Under the pieces are notes generated by a model. The model was not told where the DNA came from, did no database searches, and worked only from the letters and a program-made list of their open reading frames with translations. Below are positions 9,015-17,682 of a stretch of DNA of 64,000 nucleotides, in pieces. The position numbers and the translations under genes are program-made. This DNA is from Chloroflexi bacterium OLB13 (GTDB taxonomy: Bacteria; Chloroflexota; Anaerolineae; Aggregatilineales; Phototrophicaceae), in assembly GCA_001567485.1 (NCBI GenBank), contig JZRA01000068.1, positions 62,001 through 126,000 on the forward strand, given 5' to 3'. Positions within the stretch are counted from its first letter, which is position 1. Each line of letters opens with the position of its first letter.

Positions 9015-10073
9015 CTACGCTCCCGCCGTCGACAGCTCGCGCATCGCCGACTTGTGCCACACGGCGACCATCGGCGTCCCGCGCGCTGCAAAGGCTTCCT
9101 CGGCGCGCGTATCGAGGTTTTGTGAGACGACCTCAAGTTCTCCGCCGCCGTCCAGCGCCACGATGAACCGTGTCGTCATGCCCACGTAGATCACGTCGCG
9201 CACCGTGCCGGACGCCGCGAACTGATCGGGGTCGGGGGTCGTGCCCTGCGGAAGCAGCCGGATCTTCTCAGGGCGGATGCTCAACGCGGCCGGCCGCCCC
9301 ACGAGCCGCTGCGCGATGTCGTCGGTAAGGATATTGGTCGTGCCGACGAAGCCAGCCACAAACGCCGTCAGCGGGCGCTCGTACACATCCGCCGGCGCTC
9401 CGATCTGCTCGATGCGACCGTGGTTGAACACCGCGAGCCGGTCGCTCATCGTCAGCGCTTCTTCCTGATCGTGGGTGACGAAGATGAACGTGATCCCGAC
9501 CTCGCGCTGGATCGCCTTGAGTTCGATCTGCATCTGCTGGCGCAGCTTGAGATCGAGTGCGCCTAACGGCTCGTCCAGCAGCAGCACGCGCGGGCGGTTG
9601 ATCAGCGCGCGGGCGAGGGCGATACGCTGGCGCTGGCCGCCGGAAAGCTGCGAGGGCCGCCGCGCCTGCGTCCCCGGCAGCCGCACCATCTCAAGCATCT
9701 CACCAACACGGCGCTGGATTTCGTGCCTGTTGACCTTGCGGATCATCAGCCCATAGCCGACGTTCTGCTCGACCGTCATGTGCGGAAAGAGCGCGTAGTC
9801 TTGAAACACCGTATTGACGTCACGGTCAAATGGCGGTGTCGTGGTCACGTCACGCCCGTACAGCATCACCCGGCCGGCGGTCGGCTGTTCAAAACCCGCG
9901 ACGATCCGCAAACTGGTCGTCTTGCCGCTTCCAGACGGGCCGAGCATCGAAAAGAACTCGCCGTCGTAGATTTCGAGGTCGATGTAGTCGAGGGCTTTGA
10001 CCCCACCGAAGTGCTTGCTCACCCCCTTGAGCACGACGGCGGCTTCGGCGTCCGTCCGGGATGCTGCGCTCAT
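9015..10073 (-). CDS. potA: Polyamine ABC transporter ATP-binding protein, PotA type
   Basis: A 352-residue ABC ATPase. The Walker [12 protein letters not shown] lies near residue 45, the signature [15 protein letters not shown] near 140, and the Walker [13 protein letters not shown] follows at once with the switch His in FVTHDQEEA. After residue 240 comes a TOBE-type regulatory tail ([12 protein letters not shown]), as in PotA. The start overlaps the aldehyde dehydrogenase stop by 4 bases (ATGA). It energises import by the two permeases downstream. Confidence 0.93.
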   Translation of the reverse strand: MSAASRTDAEAAVVLKGVSKHFGGVKALDYIDLEIYDGEFFSMLGPSGSGKTTSLRIVAGFEQPTAGRVMLYGRDVTTTPPFDRDVNTVFQDYALFPHMTVEQNVGYGLMIRKVNRHEIQRRVGEMLEMVRLPGTQARRPSQLSGGQRQRIALARALINRPRVLLLDEPLGALDLKLRQQMQIELKAIQREVGITFIFVTHDQEEALTMSDRLAVFNHGRIEQIGAPADVYERPLTAFVAGFVGTTNILTDDIAQRLVGRPAALSIRPEKIRLLPQGTTPDPDQFAASGTVRDVIYVGMTTRFIVALDGGGELEVVSQNLDTRAEEAFAARGTPMVAVWHKSAMRELSTAGA

Positions 10074-11515
10074 GCGTTCTTGACCATGACGTGTTTGGTG
10101 ATCTTGTAGTCGGAGACCGCTTCGGCGGACAGGTCTTTCCCGAATCCAGACTGCTTGAATCCGCCGTGCGGCGTCTCGCTGGTGAGCGGGATGTGGTCGT
10201 TGATCCAGATCGTGCCGAATTCGAGGTCAGCCGCGATGCGCATCGCGCGGCCAACGTCCTTCGTCCACAGCGACGCGGCCAGACCGTAAGACACATCGTT
10301 TCCCAGCGCGACGGCGTCCTCGTCGCCATCGAACGGGCTGACGGTCAGCACCGGCCCGAACACCTCCTGCTGGATGATCTCGGACTTCTGGTCGGCGTCG
10401 ACGATCACGGTGGGTTCAAAGTAGTAGCCCGCCTCGCGCCCGGCCGGAACGCCACCGCCGGTCAGCACTTTTGCGCCGCTGGCCCTTGCGCGCTCGACAA
10501 ATCCGGCGACGCGATCACGCTGCACTGCGCTGATGAGCGGCCCCATCTGCACGCCGTCCTCATACTGTGATCCGACCTTGATGCCGCGCATCGCTTCGAC
10601 CAGCGCCTCGACCGCATGATTCATCTGACTGCGCTGCACGTAGAAACGGGTGGCGGCGGTGCAGTCTTGGCCGGTGTTGAACGTGCTCATGATCGACGCA
10701 TTGCCGACGGCCGCCTCAAGATCCGCATCGTCGAAAACGATGAACGGCGCCTTGCCGCCGAGTTCCAGATGCACCCGCTTGAGCGTGTCCGCCGCCGTCT
10801 TCATAATCTTCTTGCCGGTCGCGGTCGATCCAGTCAGGCTTACCATACGGACGAGCGGATGCTCCACAAGGGCTTGGCCGGTGTCGTTGCCCCCGCTGAT
10901 GACGTTGACGACGCCGTCAGGTATGCCGGCTTCTTGGATCAGCTCCGCCAGCATGAGCGACGTGAGCGGGGTCGTAGGCGCTGGTTTGAGCACGACTGTA
11001 CAGCCTGCCGCCAACGCCGGGCCGATCTTCCAAATCCCCATCATCAGCGGATAATTCCACGGTGCGATCTGGCCGACGACGCCGACTGGCTCGCGGCGGT
11101 AGATCGACGTGTAGCCCGCAAGGTACTCGCCCGCGGAGTAGCCGTGCGTATCACGCGCCGCGGCCGAGAAGAAGCGCAGGTTGTCGACGGCGAAGGGCAG
11201 GTCGGCGCCGATGCTGACGAACTCGTAAGGCTTGCCGGTGTTGTCCGATTCGACGCGGGCGAACTGCTCGGCATGGTTCGCCAGCAGGTCGGCGAGGCGA
11301 AACAGCGCCAACGACCGTTCCTTCGGCATCAGCTTCGACCAGCGCCCGTCGTAGAAGGCGTTGTGCGCGGCCTGCACCGCACGATCGACGTCGGCGCGCC
11401 CGGCCTCCGACACGGTTGCGATGGTCTTGCCTGTGGCAGGGTCTTCAATGTTCCGGCGCGCGCCGTCGGCGGCGTCCTGCCAGCGCCCGTCAATCCACAG
11501 CTTGAAGTCTGTCAT
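10070..11515 (-). CDS. Aldehyde dehydrogenase, gamma-aminobutyraldehyde/betaine aldehyde type
   Basis: A 481-residue NAD-dependent aldehyde dehydrogenase. The general base Glu is in LELGGKAPF and the catalytic Cys in [11 protein letters not shown]; the PWNYPL motif of the cofactor domain is present. It sits between the binding-protein gene and the ATPase gene of a polyamine-type transporter, the same association as E. coli ydcSTUV with patD, whose product oxidises 4-aminobutyraldehyde from putrescine. That function is the best guess; betaine aldehyde or related aldehydes are possible. The start is 104 bases after the binding-protein gene, across a strong hairpin. Confidence 0.85.
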   Translation of the reverse strand: MTDFKLWIDGRWQDAADGARRNIEDPATGKTIATVSEAGRADVDRAVQAAHNAFYDGRWSKLMPKERSLALFRLADLLANHAEQFARVESDNTGKPYEFVSIGADLPFAVDNLRFFSAAARDTHGYSAGEYLAGYTSIYRREPVGVVGQIAPWNYPLMMGIWKIGPALAAGCTVVLKPAPTTPLTSLMLAELIQEAGIPDGVVNVISGGNDTGQALVEHPLVRMVSLTGSTATGKKIMKTAADTLKRVHLELGGKAPFIVFDDADLEAAVGNASIMSTFNTGQDCTAATRFYVQRSQMNHAVEALVEAMRGIKVGSQYEDGVQMGPLISAVQRDRVAGFVERARASGAKVLTGGGVPAGREAGYYFEPTVIVDADQKSEIIQQEVFGPVLTVSPFDGDEDAVALGNDVSYGLAASLWTKDVGRAMRIAADLEFGTIWINDHIPLTSETPHGGFKQSGFGKDLSAEAVSDYKITKHVMVKNA

Positions 11516-11555
11516 CGTACGCTCCCAAAGCCTTACTTTTGAGAAGAACCGTTAA

Positions 11556-11587
11556 CCAAAGGATGCCCGGCGCGTGACCGGGCATCC
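11556..11587 (-). terminator. Intercistronic hairpin after the binding-protein gene
   Basis: On the reverse strand GGATGCCCGG (11587-11578) pairs perfectly over 10 bases with CCGGGCATCC (11570-11561) across a 7-base loop, followed by TTTGG. It lies between the solute-binding protein gene and the rest of the operon. It probably acts as a partial terminator or 3' mRNA stabiliser that keeps the binding protein in excess over the membrane subunits. Confidence 0.6.
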
Positions 11588-11619
11588 TCTGTGACTTTCG
11601 CGCGCATAGGCGCTGCGCG

Positions 11620-12780
11620 CTAACGACCGCCGATCACGGCGATGTAGCTCGTGACCCATTCGTAGTAAGGCACACACTGCACGTCGGTGCGGCCGTCCTG
11701 ACAGACGGCAGTCGGCGTGCGCCAGAAGCTGATCTGGTCGAAATTGCCGAGGCCGTTGACGTCACAGCCGGTATCGCCCAGCAGCTCGTTGCCTTCGCAC
11801 GCCGCGAGATTGACCGGCACGCTGCCGAACCATGCCGCCAGATCGCCTTGCAGCTTCGGATTGATCGACCACTCCAGCCACATATAGGCGCAGTTGGGAT
11901 GCGGCGCGTTCACGTGCATCATGGTCGTGTCCGCCCAGCCCGTCGCGCCCTCGACCGGGACAACGCTGGCGATGGGGACGCCGCTGGCGACGAGCAGGTT
12001 AACTTGGAATGGCCATGTGCTGCTGGCCGCGACGCCTTCGTTGGTGAAGTCGTCGATCTGGATGAACGCGTCATGCCAGTAGCGGCCGACCAGCGCGCGC
12101 TGCTGGCGCAGCAGGTCGAGCGCCGCGTTGAACTGATCGCGGTCGAGGCTGTACGGATCGGTGATGCCCAAGTCCGGGTTGTGGTACTTCAGGTACAGGG
12201 CGGCGTCCGCGATGTAGATCGGGCCGTCGTAAGCCTGAACACGCCCGGCGTTGGATTCGCCATCCGGCAGTGTCTGCTCCTCGAACACGACCGACCAACT
12301 GTCAGGCACGACATCGCCGAAGATCTCGGTGTTGTAGGCCAAGACGTTCGACCCCCACTGATACGGGACGCCGTAATGCACACCGTCAACGGTGAACCAC
12401 GGCGCATCTTGGAGCCGTTCGTCAATGGCGCTCCAACTGGGGATGAGATCGGTGTTGATCGGCTGAACACGCTCGCCGGCGATCAAACGCAGGCTGGCAT
12501 CGCCCGAAGCGGTCACGAGGTCGAACAGACCTTCGTTCATGAGCGCGACCATCTCATCCGAGGTTGCGGCGGTCTTGACGTTGACCATGCAGCCCGTTTG
12601 TTCTTCAAATTCGGTGACCCAGTCATACGCTGGATCGGTGTCGCCGCGTTCGATATAGCCGGCCCACGCAATAATATCGACCTGACCCTCGCCGGGGCCA
12701 ACCTCAGTCATCTGCGCGACAGCGGTAGGCGCCATGACGAAGAGCGCCGCCACCACGACAAAAAGCAAGAACTTCTTCAT
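11620..12780 (-). CDS. potD: Extracellular solute-binding protein, PotD/YdcS type
   Basis: A 386-residue secreted binding protein. ATG at 12780 is preceded by GAGGAG and opens directly into the signal peptide (MKKFLLFVVVAALFVMAPTA, cleavage near VAQ). The mature protein has spermidine/putrescine-binding features: VDIIAWAGYIERG with a long CMVNVKTAATSDEM segment, and GVPYQWGSNVLAYN. It is the first gene of the transporter operon. It catches the polyamine outside the membrane and delivers it to the PotB/PotC pair. Other small amines cannot be excluded. Confidence 0.85.
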   Translation of the reverse strand: MKKFLLFVVVAALFVMAPTAVAQMTEVGPGEGQVDIIAWAGYIERGDTDPAYDWVTEFEEQTGCMVNVKTAATSDEMVALMNEGLFDLVTASGDASLRLIAGERVQPINTDLIPSWSAIDERLQDAPWFTVDGVHYGVPYQWGSNVLAYNTEIFGDVVPDSWSVVFEEQTLPDGESNAGRVQAYDGPIYIADAALYLKYHNPDLGITDPYSLDRDQFNAALDLLRQQRALVGRYWHDAFIQIDDFTNEGVAASSTWPFQVNLLVASGVPIASVVPVEGATGWADTTMMHVNAPHPNCAYMWLEWSINPKLQGDLAAWFGSVPVNLAACEGNELLGDTGCDVNGLGNFDQISFWRTPTAVCQDGRTDVQCVPYYEWVTSYIAVIGGR

Positions 12781-12830
12781 GGTTATTCTCCTCGGATACC
12801 ACACACGTTCAAGTGTATGCGGATGCGTAG

Positions 12831-12860
12831 AAAATACTCCACGGGCAACGTGATTTGCAA
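12831..12860 (-). promoter_or_regulatory. Candidate promoter of the polyamine transporter operon
   Basis: The reverse strand has TTGCAA (12860-12855), an 18-base spacer and TATTTT (12836-12831), 50 bases upstream of the binding-protein ATG. It sits just downstream of the terminator of the preceding unit (12868-12910), a logical place for a new start. Confidence 0.45.
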
Positions 12861-12867
12861 CAATCAG

Positions 12868-12910
12868 GAAAAAGTCACCGGCCGCCCTGTGGACTTGAGG
12901 CGGCCGGTGA
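12868..12910 (-). terminator. Rho-independent terminator after the MmsA unit
   Basis: A 12-base perfect stem on the reverse strand (12910-12899 with 12886-12875), 12-base loop, followed by GACTTTTTCC. It closes the transcript that carries the MmsA-type dehydrogenase and the small gene at 12922, and separates it from the transporter operon. Confidence 0.8.
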
Positions 12911-12921
12911 ATGGAGTAGGG

Positions 12922-13272
12922 TTAGGACGCGGCGTATTCTGCGTGCTGCTTGCCGGTCTGTTCGAGCGACCGGGAGGCGGATCGCACGTTGATCTTCGGG
13001 GCCGCGTCACTGTAGAAGCGCGCGGCGACTGCGGCGGCTGCGGCCGCTGTGCCACCCGACGGCAGCGTATAATCCGCGCCGTTCAACCCCTCGATCGGCT
13101 CCAGCGTGATCTCGACGACGTTCTCGCGCCGAACCCGTTCGAGCTTCTGCTTGCGCTTCTCGCTGGCGGCCGCCCAGTCGGGCTTGCCTGCTGCCGCGTA
13201 CACGTCGGCTAGCTTGGCCTCAAGCTCAATGGCGAACGTCAACACCGAGCCGAAGGAATTGAGCACGGTCAT
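12922..13272 (-). CDS. Small hypothetical protein
   Basis: A 116-residue soluble protein directly abutting the MmsA-type gene (its ATG at 13272 touches the stop of that gene). The first half is helical and charged (SVLTFAIELEAKL then SEKRKQKLERVRREN), the middle has an Ala-run (GGTAAAAAAVAAR), and the end is polar. No family is recognised; the N-terminal helix faintly recalls ferritin-like bundles. It is followed by a strong terminator. Its position suggests co-expression with semialdehyde oxidation, but no function can be given. Confidence 0.6.
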   Translation of the reverse strand: MTVLNSFGSVLTFAIELEAKLADVYAAAGKPDWAAASEKRKQKLERVRRENVVEITLEPIEGLNGADYTLPSGGTAAAAAAVAARFYSDAAPKINVRSASRSLEQTGKQHAEYAAS

Positions 13273-14724
13273 CTACAGCCACCGTTCGATGACGATCTTG
13301 CGCTCGGTGTAGAACTCGATGCTGTCGCTGCCCTGACCGTGCAGGTCGCCGAAGAACGAGTCCTTCTGCCCGCCGAATGGGAACGACGCCGACGGCGCGG
13401 CGACACCGATGTTCACGCCGATGTTGCCGGCGTTCACGCGATACTTGAACTCACGCGCATAACCGCCGCTGCTGGTGAAGATGCTCGCGGCGTTGCCATA
13501 GTGGCTGCTGTTGATGACCTCCACCGCTTCGTCGAAATCGTCGGCGCGCATCAGCGAGAGCACCGGCCCGAAGATCTCCTCGGTAGCGACGGTCGTGCCG
13601 GGCTTCACCTCGCCGAGGATCGTCGGGCCGACGAACGTGCCGTTCTCGTAGCCTTCGACCTTGTGGCCGCGCCCGTCGAGGATGACTTCTGCGCCTTCTT
13701 CCACGCCGCGCGCGATCATGCGCTCGATGCGCTCGCGCGATGCGGCGCTGATTACCGAACCCATCTGCGTCTGCTCGTTAAGGCCATAGCCGACGCGCAG
13801 CTTGCTGGCCTGCTTGACCAGTTCGTCGCGCAGCTTGTCGTACGCCTCGCCGACGCCGACGACCACTGCTGCGGCGAGGCAGCGCTGACCGGCACAGCCG
13901 TAGGCCGCGCCGAGGATGTTACGCACGCTGGCTTCCATGTTCGCATCGGGCATGACGGCGATGTAATTCTTCGCGCCGCCCTGCGCCTGAACGCGCTTGC
14001 CGTGCCGCGTGCAGGTCTCGTAGACGATCTTGGCGACCGGCGTGCTGCCGACGAAGCTCACACCGGTGACGCCGGGGTGTTCCATCAGCGCCATGGACGA
14101 CGTGACGCCGCCCTGCACGAGGTTGACCACACCGGGCGGTAGGTCGAGTTCGTCGAGGAGTTCATACAGAAGCTGCGCGCTGACTGGCGTCTGCGGCGAC
14201 GGCTTGAGGATGAACGTGTTGCCGCAGGTGATGGCGGTCGGCAGGAACCACAGCGGCACCATGTTGGGGAAGTTGAACGGCGTGATCGCCGCGAATACGC
14301 CTGCCGGCTGCCGCAGTGTCGTCTCGTCGATCCCGCTGGATACGTCTTCCATCCCGTCCGAGCGCATCAGGAACGGCACGCCGATCCCGTAGTCGATCGC
14401 CTCGACCGCGCGCCGTACCTCGCCACGCGCCTCGTCGATCGTCTTGCCATTCTCGCGCACCACCATATCGGCCAGCTTGTCGAAGTTGGCTTCCATCAAC
14501 ACTTTGAAATGGTGCATGTACTGGGCGCGCACCATGACCGGCGTGGCGCGCCATTCCGCGAATCCTTCGCGGGCTGCCTTGACCGCCCGATCGACGTCGG
14601 CGGCTGTAGAATCTGGACATTCGGCTAGCGTCTCGCACGTCGCAGGGTCAATCACGGGTATCGTTGCGGACGCTGCCGACTCTACCCATTCCCCTCCGAT
14701 ATAGTTCTGCAGTCGTTTTGTCAT
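13273..14724 (-). CDS. mmsA: CoA-acylating (methyl)malonate-semialdehyde dehydrogenase
   Basis: A 483-residue aldehyde dehydrogenase of the MmsA family. Signs are the N-terminal NYIGGEWVES, ITPFNFPNMVPLWF in the cofactor domain, QGGAKNYIAVMPDA where other aldehyde dehydrogenases have the ELGGK Glu, and the catalytic Cys in GCAGQRCLAAA. MmsA lacks the usual Glu base and transfers the acyl group to CoA. ATG at 14724 has GAGAGGAA 8 bases upstream. Its likely substrates are malonate or methylmalonate semialdehyde. With the aminotransferase next to it, a beta-alanine route from polyamines is possible. Confidence 0.9.
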   Translation of the reverse strand: MTKRLQNYIGGEWVESAASATIPVIDPATCETLAECPDSTAADVDRAVKAAREGFAEWRATPVMVRAQYMHHFKVLMEANFDKLADMVVRENGKTIDEARGEVRRAVEAIDYGIGVPFLMRSDGMEDVSSGIDETTLRQPAGVFAAITPFNFPNMVPLWFLPTAITCGNTFILKPSPQTPVSAQLLYELLDELDLPPGVVNLVQGGVTSSMALMEHPGVTGVSFVGSTPVAKIVYETCTRHGKRVQAQGGAKNYIAVMPDANMEASVRNILGAAYGCAGQRCLAAAVVVGVGEAYDKLRDELVKQASKLRVGYGLNEQTQMGSVISAASRERIERMIARGVEEGAEVILDGRGHKVEGYENGTFVGPTILGEVKPGTTVATEEIFGPVLSLMRADDFDEAVEVINSSHYGNAASIFTSSGGYAREFKYRVNAGNIGVNIGVAAPSASFPFGGQKDSFFGDLHGQGSDSIEFYTERKIVIERWL

Positions 14725-14832
14725 TGTGCTATTCCTCTCTATCAATAGTCGTTCGGTGGCGCGTGCTCAGCGGACGTGCGCATCATTATACAGCGCACGT
14801 TTGGCCTACGCACGGGGGTTTCGTCGCGTGTG

Positions 14833-16119
14833 TTACGACTGTGTCGAGGCCGCCGCGTCCACCGCCTCGCCCAGCGCGTCGCGGAAGATCGCCAGCGCCT
14901 CCTCGACCTGCTCGTCGGTCACGATCAGCGGCGGGATCCAGCGGACGACGTTTTCGTATGTCCCGCAGGTCAGCAGCAGCAGTCCTCGCTTGAGACAGCC
15001 CGCCGCGGCCGCCTTGCAGATGAGCTTGTCTGGCTTGCCATCCGCGGTCGTGAACTCGACGCCGACCATCAGGCCGCGCCCGCGCACATCGCCGATCACC
15101 GGGAACTCCGCCTGAAGCTCGCGCAGTCCACTCACCAGCGTTGCGCCGCGCGCCGCCGCGTTATCCGCCAGCTTTTCCTCGACAATGACGTTGACCGTCT
15201 CCAGCGCGGCGGCCATCACGACCGCTGATCCGCCGCCGTACGTCCCGCCGTGCGAACCGGTCACCCAGCGCTCCATGATGGCGCGCGGCGCCGCGACGCC
15301 GCTGATCGGCAGGCCGCTGCCCAAGCCCTTCGCCATGATGACGATGTCCGGCTCGATACCGGCGTGCTCGAAGCAGAACAGCTTGCCGGTGCGCCCGAAG
15401 CCGGTCTGCACCTCGTCGGCGACGAACATGATCCCGTGCTGTGAACACAGCGCGCGCAGTTCCTTGAGGAAGTCGACCGGGGCGGGGACATAACCGCCTT
15501 CGCCCAGCACCGGCTCGATAATGATCGCGGCGGTATCGTCAGGCGAGGTTTGCGCCTTGAGGAGGTAATCCAACTGCTTGAGGCAAAACGCGGTCGCCTC
15601 GTCGTCGCTCATGCCGAGGTAGTAGCTGTACGGAAATGGCGCGACGACGATCCCTGACGGGAGCGGATGGTACTTGTACTTGTAGACTGTCTTCGAGGTC
15701 GTCATCGCCATCGTCTGCGCGGTGCGGCCGTGAAAACTGCCCTGAAACACGATGATGTTGGTGCGCGCGGTGGCATGACGGGCGAGCTTCACCGCGCCCT
15801 CGGTGGCCTCGGCGCCGCTGTTGGAGAAGAAGAACGAGTCGATTGACGGGGGCGTGACCGCGTTCAGCGCGTCGCTGAGGGCGGCCGTCAGCGGGTTGAT
15901 CACGACGTTCATCTGCGCGAAGAGCAGTTTTTCGGCCTGCGCTTGGATCGCCTTGACGACTCTGGGATGACAGTGGCCCGTATTGGTGACGCCGATCCCG
16001 CAGGTGAAGTCCACGTACCGCCGACCCGCTGAATCGTACAGGTAGATGCCTTCGCCGCGCACCGGCGCCATGTGTGTGAGATGCGACCAGATAGGCGAGA
16101 GGTGGTCTGTCGTGCTCAT
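14833..16119 (-). CDS. Class III aminotransferase (GABA or beta-alanine/putrescine type)
   Basis: A 428-residue PLP-dependent aminotransferase of subgroup II. It shows SNSGAEATEGAVKLAR (cofactor phosphate site), the SFHGRTAQTMAMT segment, FVADEVQTGFGRTG with the PLP-ring Asp, and the Schiff-base Lys K264 in MAKGLGSGLP. Close relatives use 4-aminobutyrate with 2-oxoglutarate or pyruvate. Between the semialdehyde dehydrogenases on both sides it would turn GABA into succinate semialdehyde, or beta-alanine into malonate semialdehyde. ATG at 16119 has GGGAG upstream. Confidence 0.88.
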   Translation of the reverse strand: MSTTDHLSPIWSHLTHMAPVRGEGIYLYDSAGRRYVDFTCGIGVTNTGHCHPRVVKAIQAQAEKLLFAQMNVVINPLTAALSDALNAVTPPSIDSFFFSNSGAEATEGAVKLARHATARTNIIVFQGSFHGRTAQTMAMTTSKTVYKYKYHPLPSGIVVAPFPYSYYLGMSDDEATAFCLKQLDYLLKAQTSPDDTAAIIIEPVLGEGGYVPAPVDFLKELRALCSQHGIMFVADEVQTGFGRTGKLFCFEHAGIEPDIVIMAKGLGSGLPISGVAAPRAIMERWVTGSHGGTYGGGSAVVMAAALETVNVIVEEKLADNAAARGATLVSGLRELQAEFPVIGDVRGRGLMVGVEFTTADGKPDKLICKAAAAGCLKRGLLLLTCGTYENVVRWIPPLIVTDEQVEEALAIFRDALGEAVDAAASTQS

Positions 16120-16138
16120 GACGGAAGCTCCCTTGAAG

Positions 16139-16167
16139 TTGGCTAGTCAAAGCGGCGTCGCTACAAT
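16139..16167 (+). promoter_or_regulatory. Promoter of the SSADH-type gene
   Basis: TTGGCT (16139-16144), a 17-base spacer and TACAAT (16162-16167), 60 bases upstream of the ATG at 16228, in the divergent region between the aminotransferase and this dehydrogenase. Confidence 0.6.
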
Positions 16168-16227
16168 AGAAAGCCTGATTGTAAACCGCGCTCCCCGTTT
16201 TCACACGCGAGACAGGAGATCCTATCG

Positions 16228-17601
16228 ATGCGAACTGACATTCTCAGCCCCTATGACGGCGCGGTTGTGGGAAGTGTGATCGAGTCGACCGAGCAGGGGG
16301 TACGGGACTCGATCGCGCGCGCCGAGGAAATCCGCCCCAATCTGGCCGCGATGCCGGCGCACCGCCGGTCGGCGATTCTGCGCCGTGTCAGCGAATTAGT
16401 CGACGCGAGCGCCGGCGAACTTGCGCTGATGATGACGCGTGAAAGCGGCAAGCCGATGCGCTACACCCGTGGCGAGGTCTCGCGCGCGGTCGAGACGTTC
16501 GCGTTCGCTGCTGAGGAAGCCAAGCGAATCCACGGCGAGACCGTGCCGCTTGACGCGGCCAAAGGCGGTGTGGGCAAGGTGGGCTATTACGTGCGTGTCC
16601 CTGTCGGCGTCGTGGCCGCCATCACGCCGTTCAACTTCCCGCTGAACCTCGTGGCGCATAAAGTCGCGCCGGCGATTGCGGCCGGGTGCCCGATTGTACT
16701 CAAGCCGGCGCCGGCCACGCCGCTGACGGCGCTGCGGCTGGCGGAGATGTTCGCAGAGGCCGGACTGCCCGACGGCGCGTTCTCGGTCGTGGTCGGCGGG
16801 ACGGATGTCGGCCGGTGGCTGACGACCGACCCACGCATCGCCATGATCACGTTCACCGGAAGCCCGCCGGTGGCGCGGGCGATCAGCGAGGTTGCCGGTC
16901 TGCGCCGCACGACGTTTGAGCTGGGCGGTAACGCCGCGGCCGTCGTGGACAACACTATTGAGCTGGACAGCGTGGTCGATAAGCTCGTGACCGGCGCGTT
17001 CGCCTACAGCGGACAGGTGTGTATCAGCGTTCAGCGAATCTACGTGCACCGGTCGCGCTACGATTCGTTCCTCGCTGATTTCACTGCGCGTACCCGGCGG
17101 CTCAAGATGGGCGATCCGCTTGAAGACAGCACGGAACTCGGGCCGGTCATCTCCGATCAGGCGGCCGACCGCATCGAGGCGTGGGTGAACGAAGCGCGCG
17201 ATGCCGGGGCGCAGGTAGAGACGGTTGCGCCGCGCGCTGGCCGAATGCTCGCGCCATCCATCCTGACCCAGTCGACGCGCGATATGAAGGTGATGCGCGA
17301 GGAGGTGTTCGGGCCGGTGGTCAACGTGCTGCCGTTCGACGACTTCGACGACGCCCTCGCGCAGGTCAACGACAGCGCGTTCGGGCTGCAAGCCGCCGTC
17401 TTCACCCGTGACCTGAACCGCGCTATGCGTGCCGTGCAAGCCCTCGAGGTCGGCGGCGTAATGCTCAACGATACGCCGACGTTCCGCGTTGATCACATGC
17501 CATACGGCGGCAATAAGGCGAGCGGGGTAGGGCGCGAAGGCCCGCGCTTCGCCGTCGAGGACATGACGACGCTGAAGATGATCGTGTTCAACATGGCGTA
17601 A
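16228..17601 (+). CDS. Aldehyde dehydrogenase, succinate-semialdehyde/NADP type
   Basis: A 457-residue aldehyde dehydrogenase. ITPFNFPLNL and KPAPATPL mark the cofactor domain, the base Glu is in TFELGGNAA and the catalytic Cys in SGQVCISVQR; GGNKASGVGREG lies near the C-terminus. The QVCIS form is common in semialdehyde, lactaldehyde and phosphonoacetaldehyde dehydrogenases. Divergent from a GABA-type aminotransferase, so oxidation of succinate semialdehyde to succinate is the leading guess. AGGAGAT lies before the ATG, and a promoter is visible upstream. Confidence 0.85.
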   Translation: MRTDILSPYDGAVVGSVIESTEQGVRDSIARAEEIRPNLAAMPAHRRSAILRRVSELVDASAGELALMMTRESGKPMRYTRGEVSRAVETFAFAAEEAKRIHGETVPLDAAKGGVGKVGYYVRVPVGVVAAITPFNFPLNLVAHKVAPAIAAGCPIVLKPAPATPLTALRLAEMFAEAGLPDGAFSVVVGGTDVGRWLTTDPRIAMITFTGSPPVARAISEVAGLRRTTFELGGNAAAVVDNTIELDSVVDKLVTGAFAYSGQVCISVQRIYVHRSRYDSFLADFTARTRRLKMGDPLEDSTELGPVISDQAADRIEAWVNEARDAGAQVETVAPRAGRMLAPSILTQSTRDMKVMREEVFGPVVNVLPFDDFDDALAQVNDSAFGLQAAVFTRDLNRAMRAVQALEVGGVMLNDTPTFRVDHMPYGGNKASGVGREGPRFAVEDMTTLKMIVFNMA

Positions 17602-17615
17602 ACCGGCAGCAGAAC

Positions 17616-17663
17616 GTGATGCGTGAGTGAGCAGGGCCACAGCGCCTTCTCATCACGCATCAC
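17616..17663. repeat. Long inverted repeat between convergent genes
   Basis: GTGATGCGTGA (17616-17626) and its exact complement TCACGCATCAC (17653-17663) flank a 26-base loop between the SSADH-type gene and the convergent kinase gene. An 11-base stem here may end both transcripts, although no T-run follows. Confidence 0.5.
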
Positions 17664-17682
17664 TTGTGCAGAACACCGGGCG

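Noticed and set aside
16396-17640. Reverse-strand frame of 414 codons
   Set aside because: Opposite the SSADH-type gene, whose motifs are complete.
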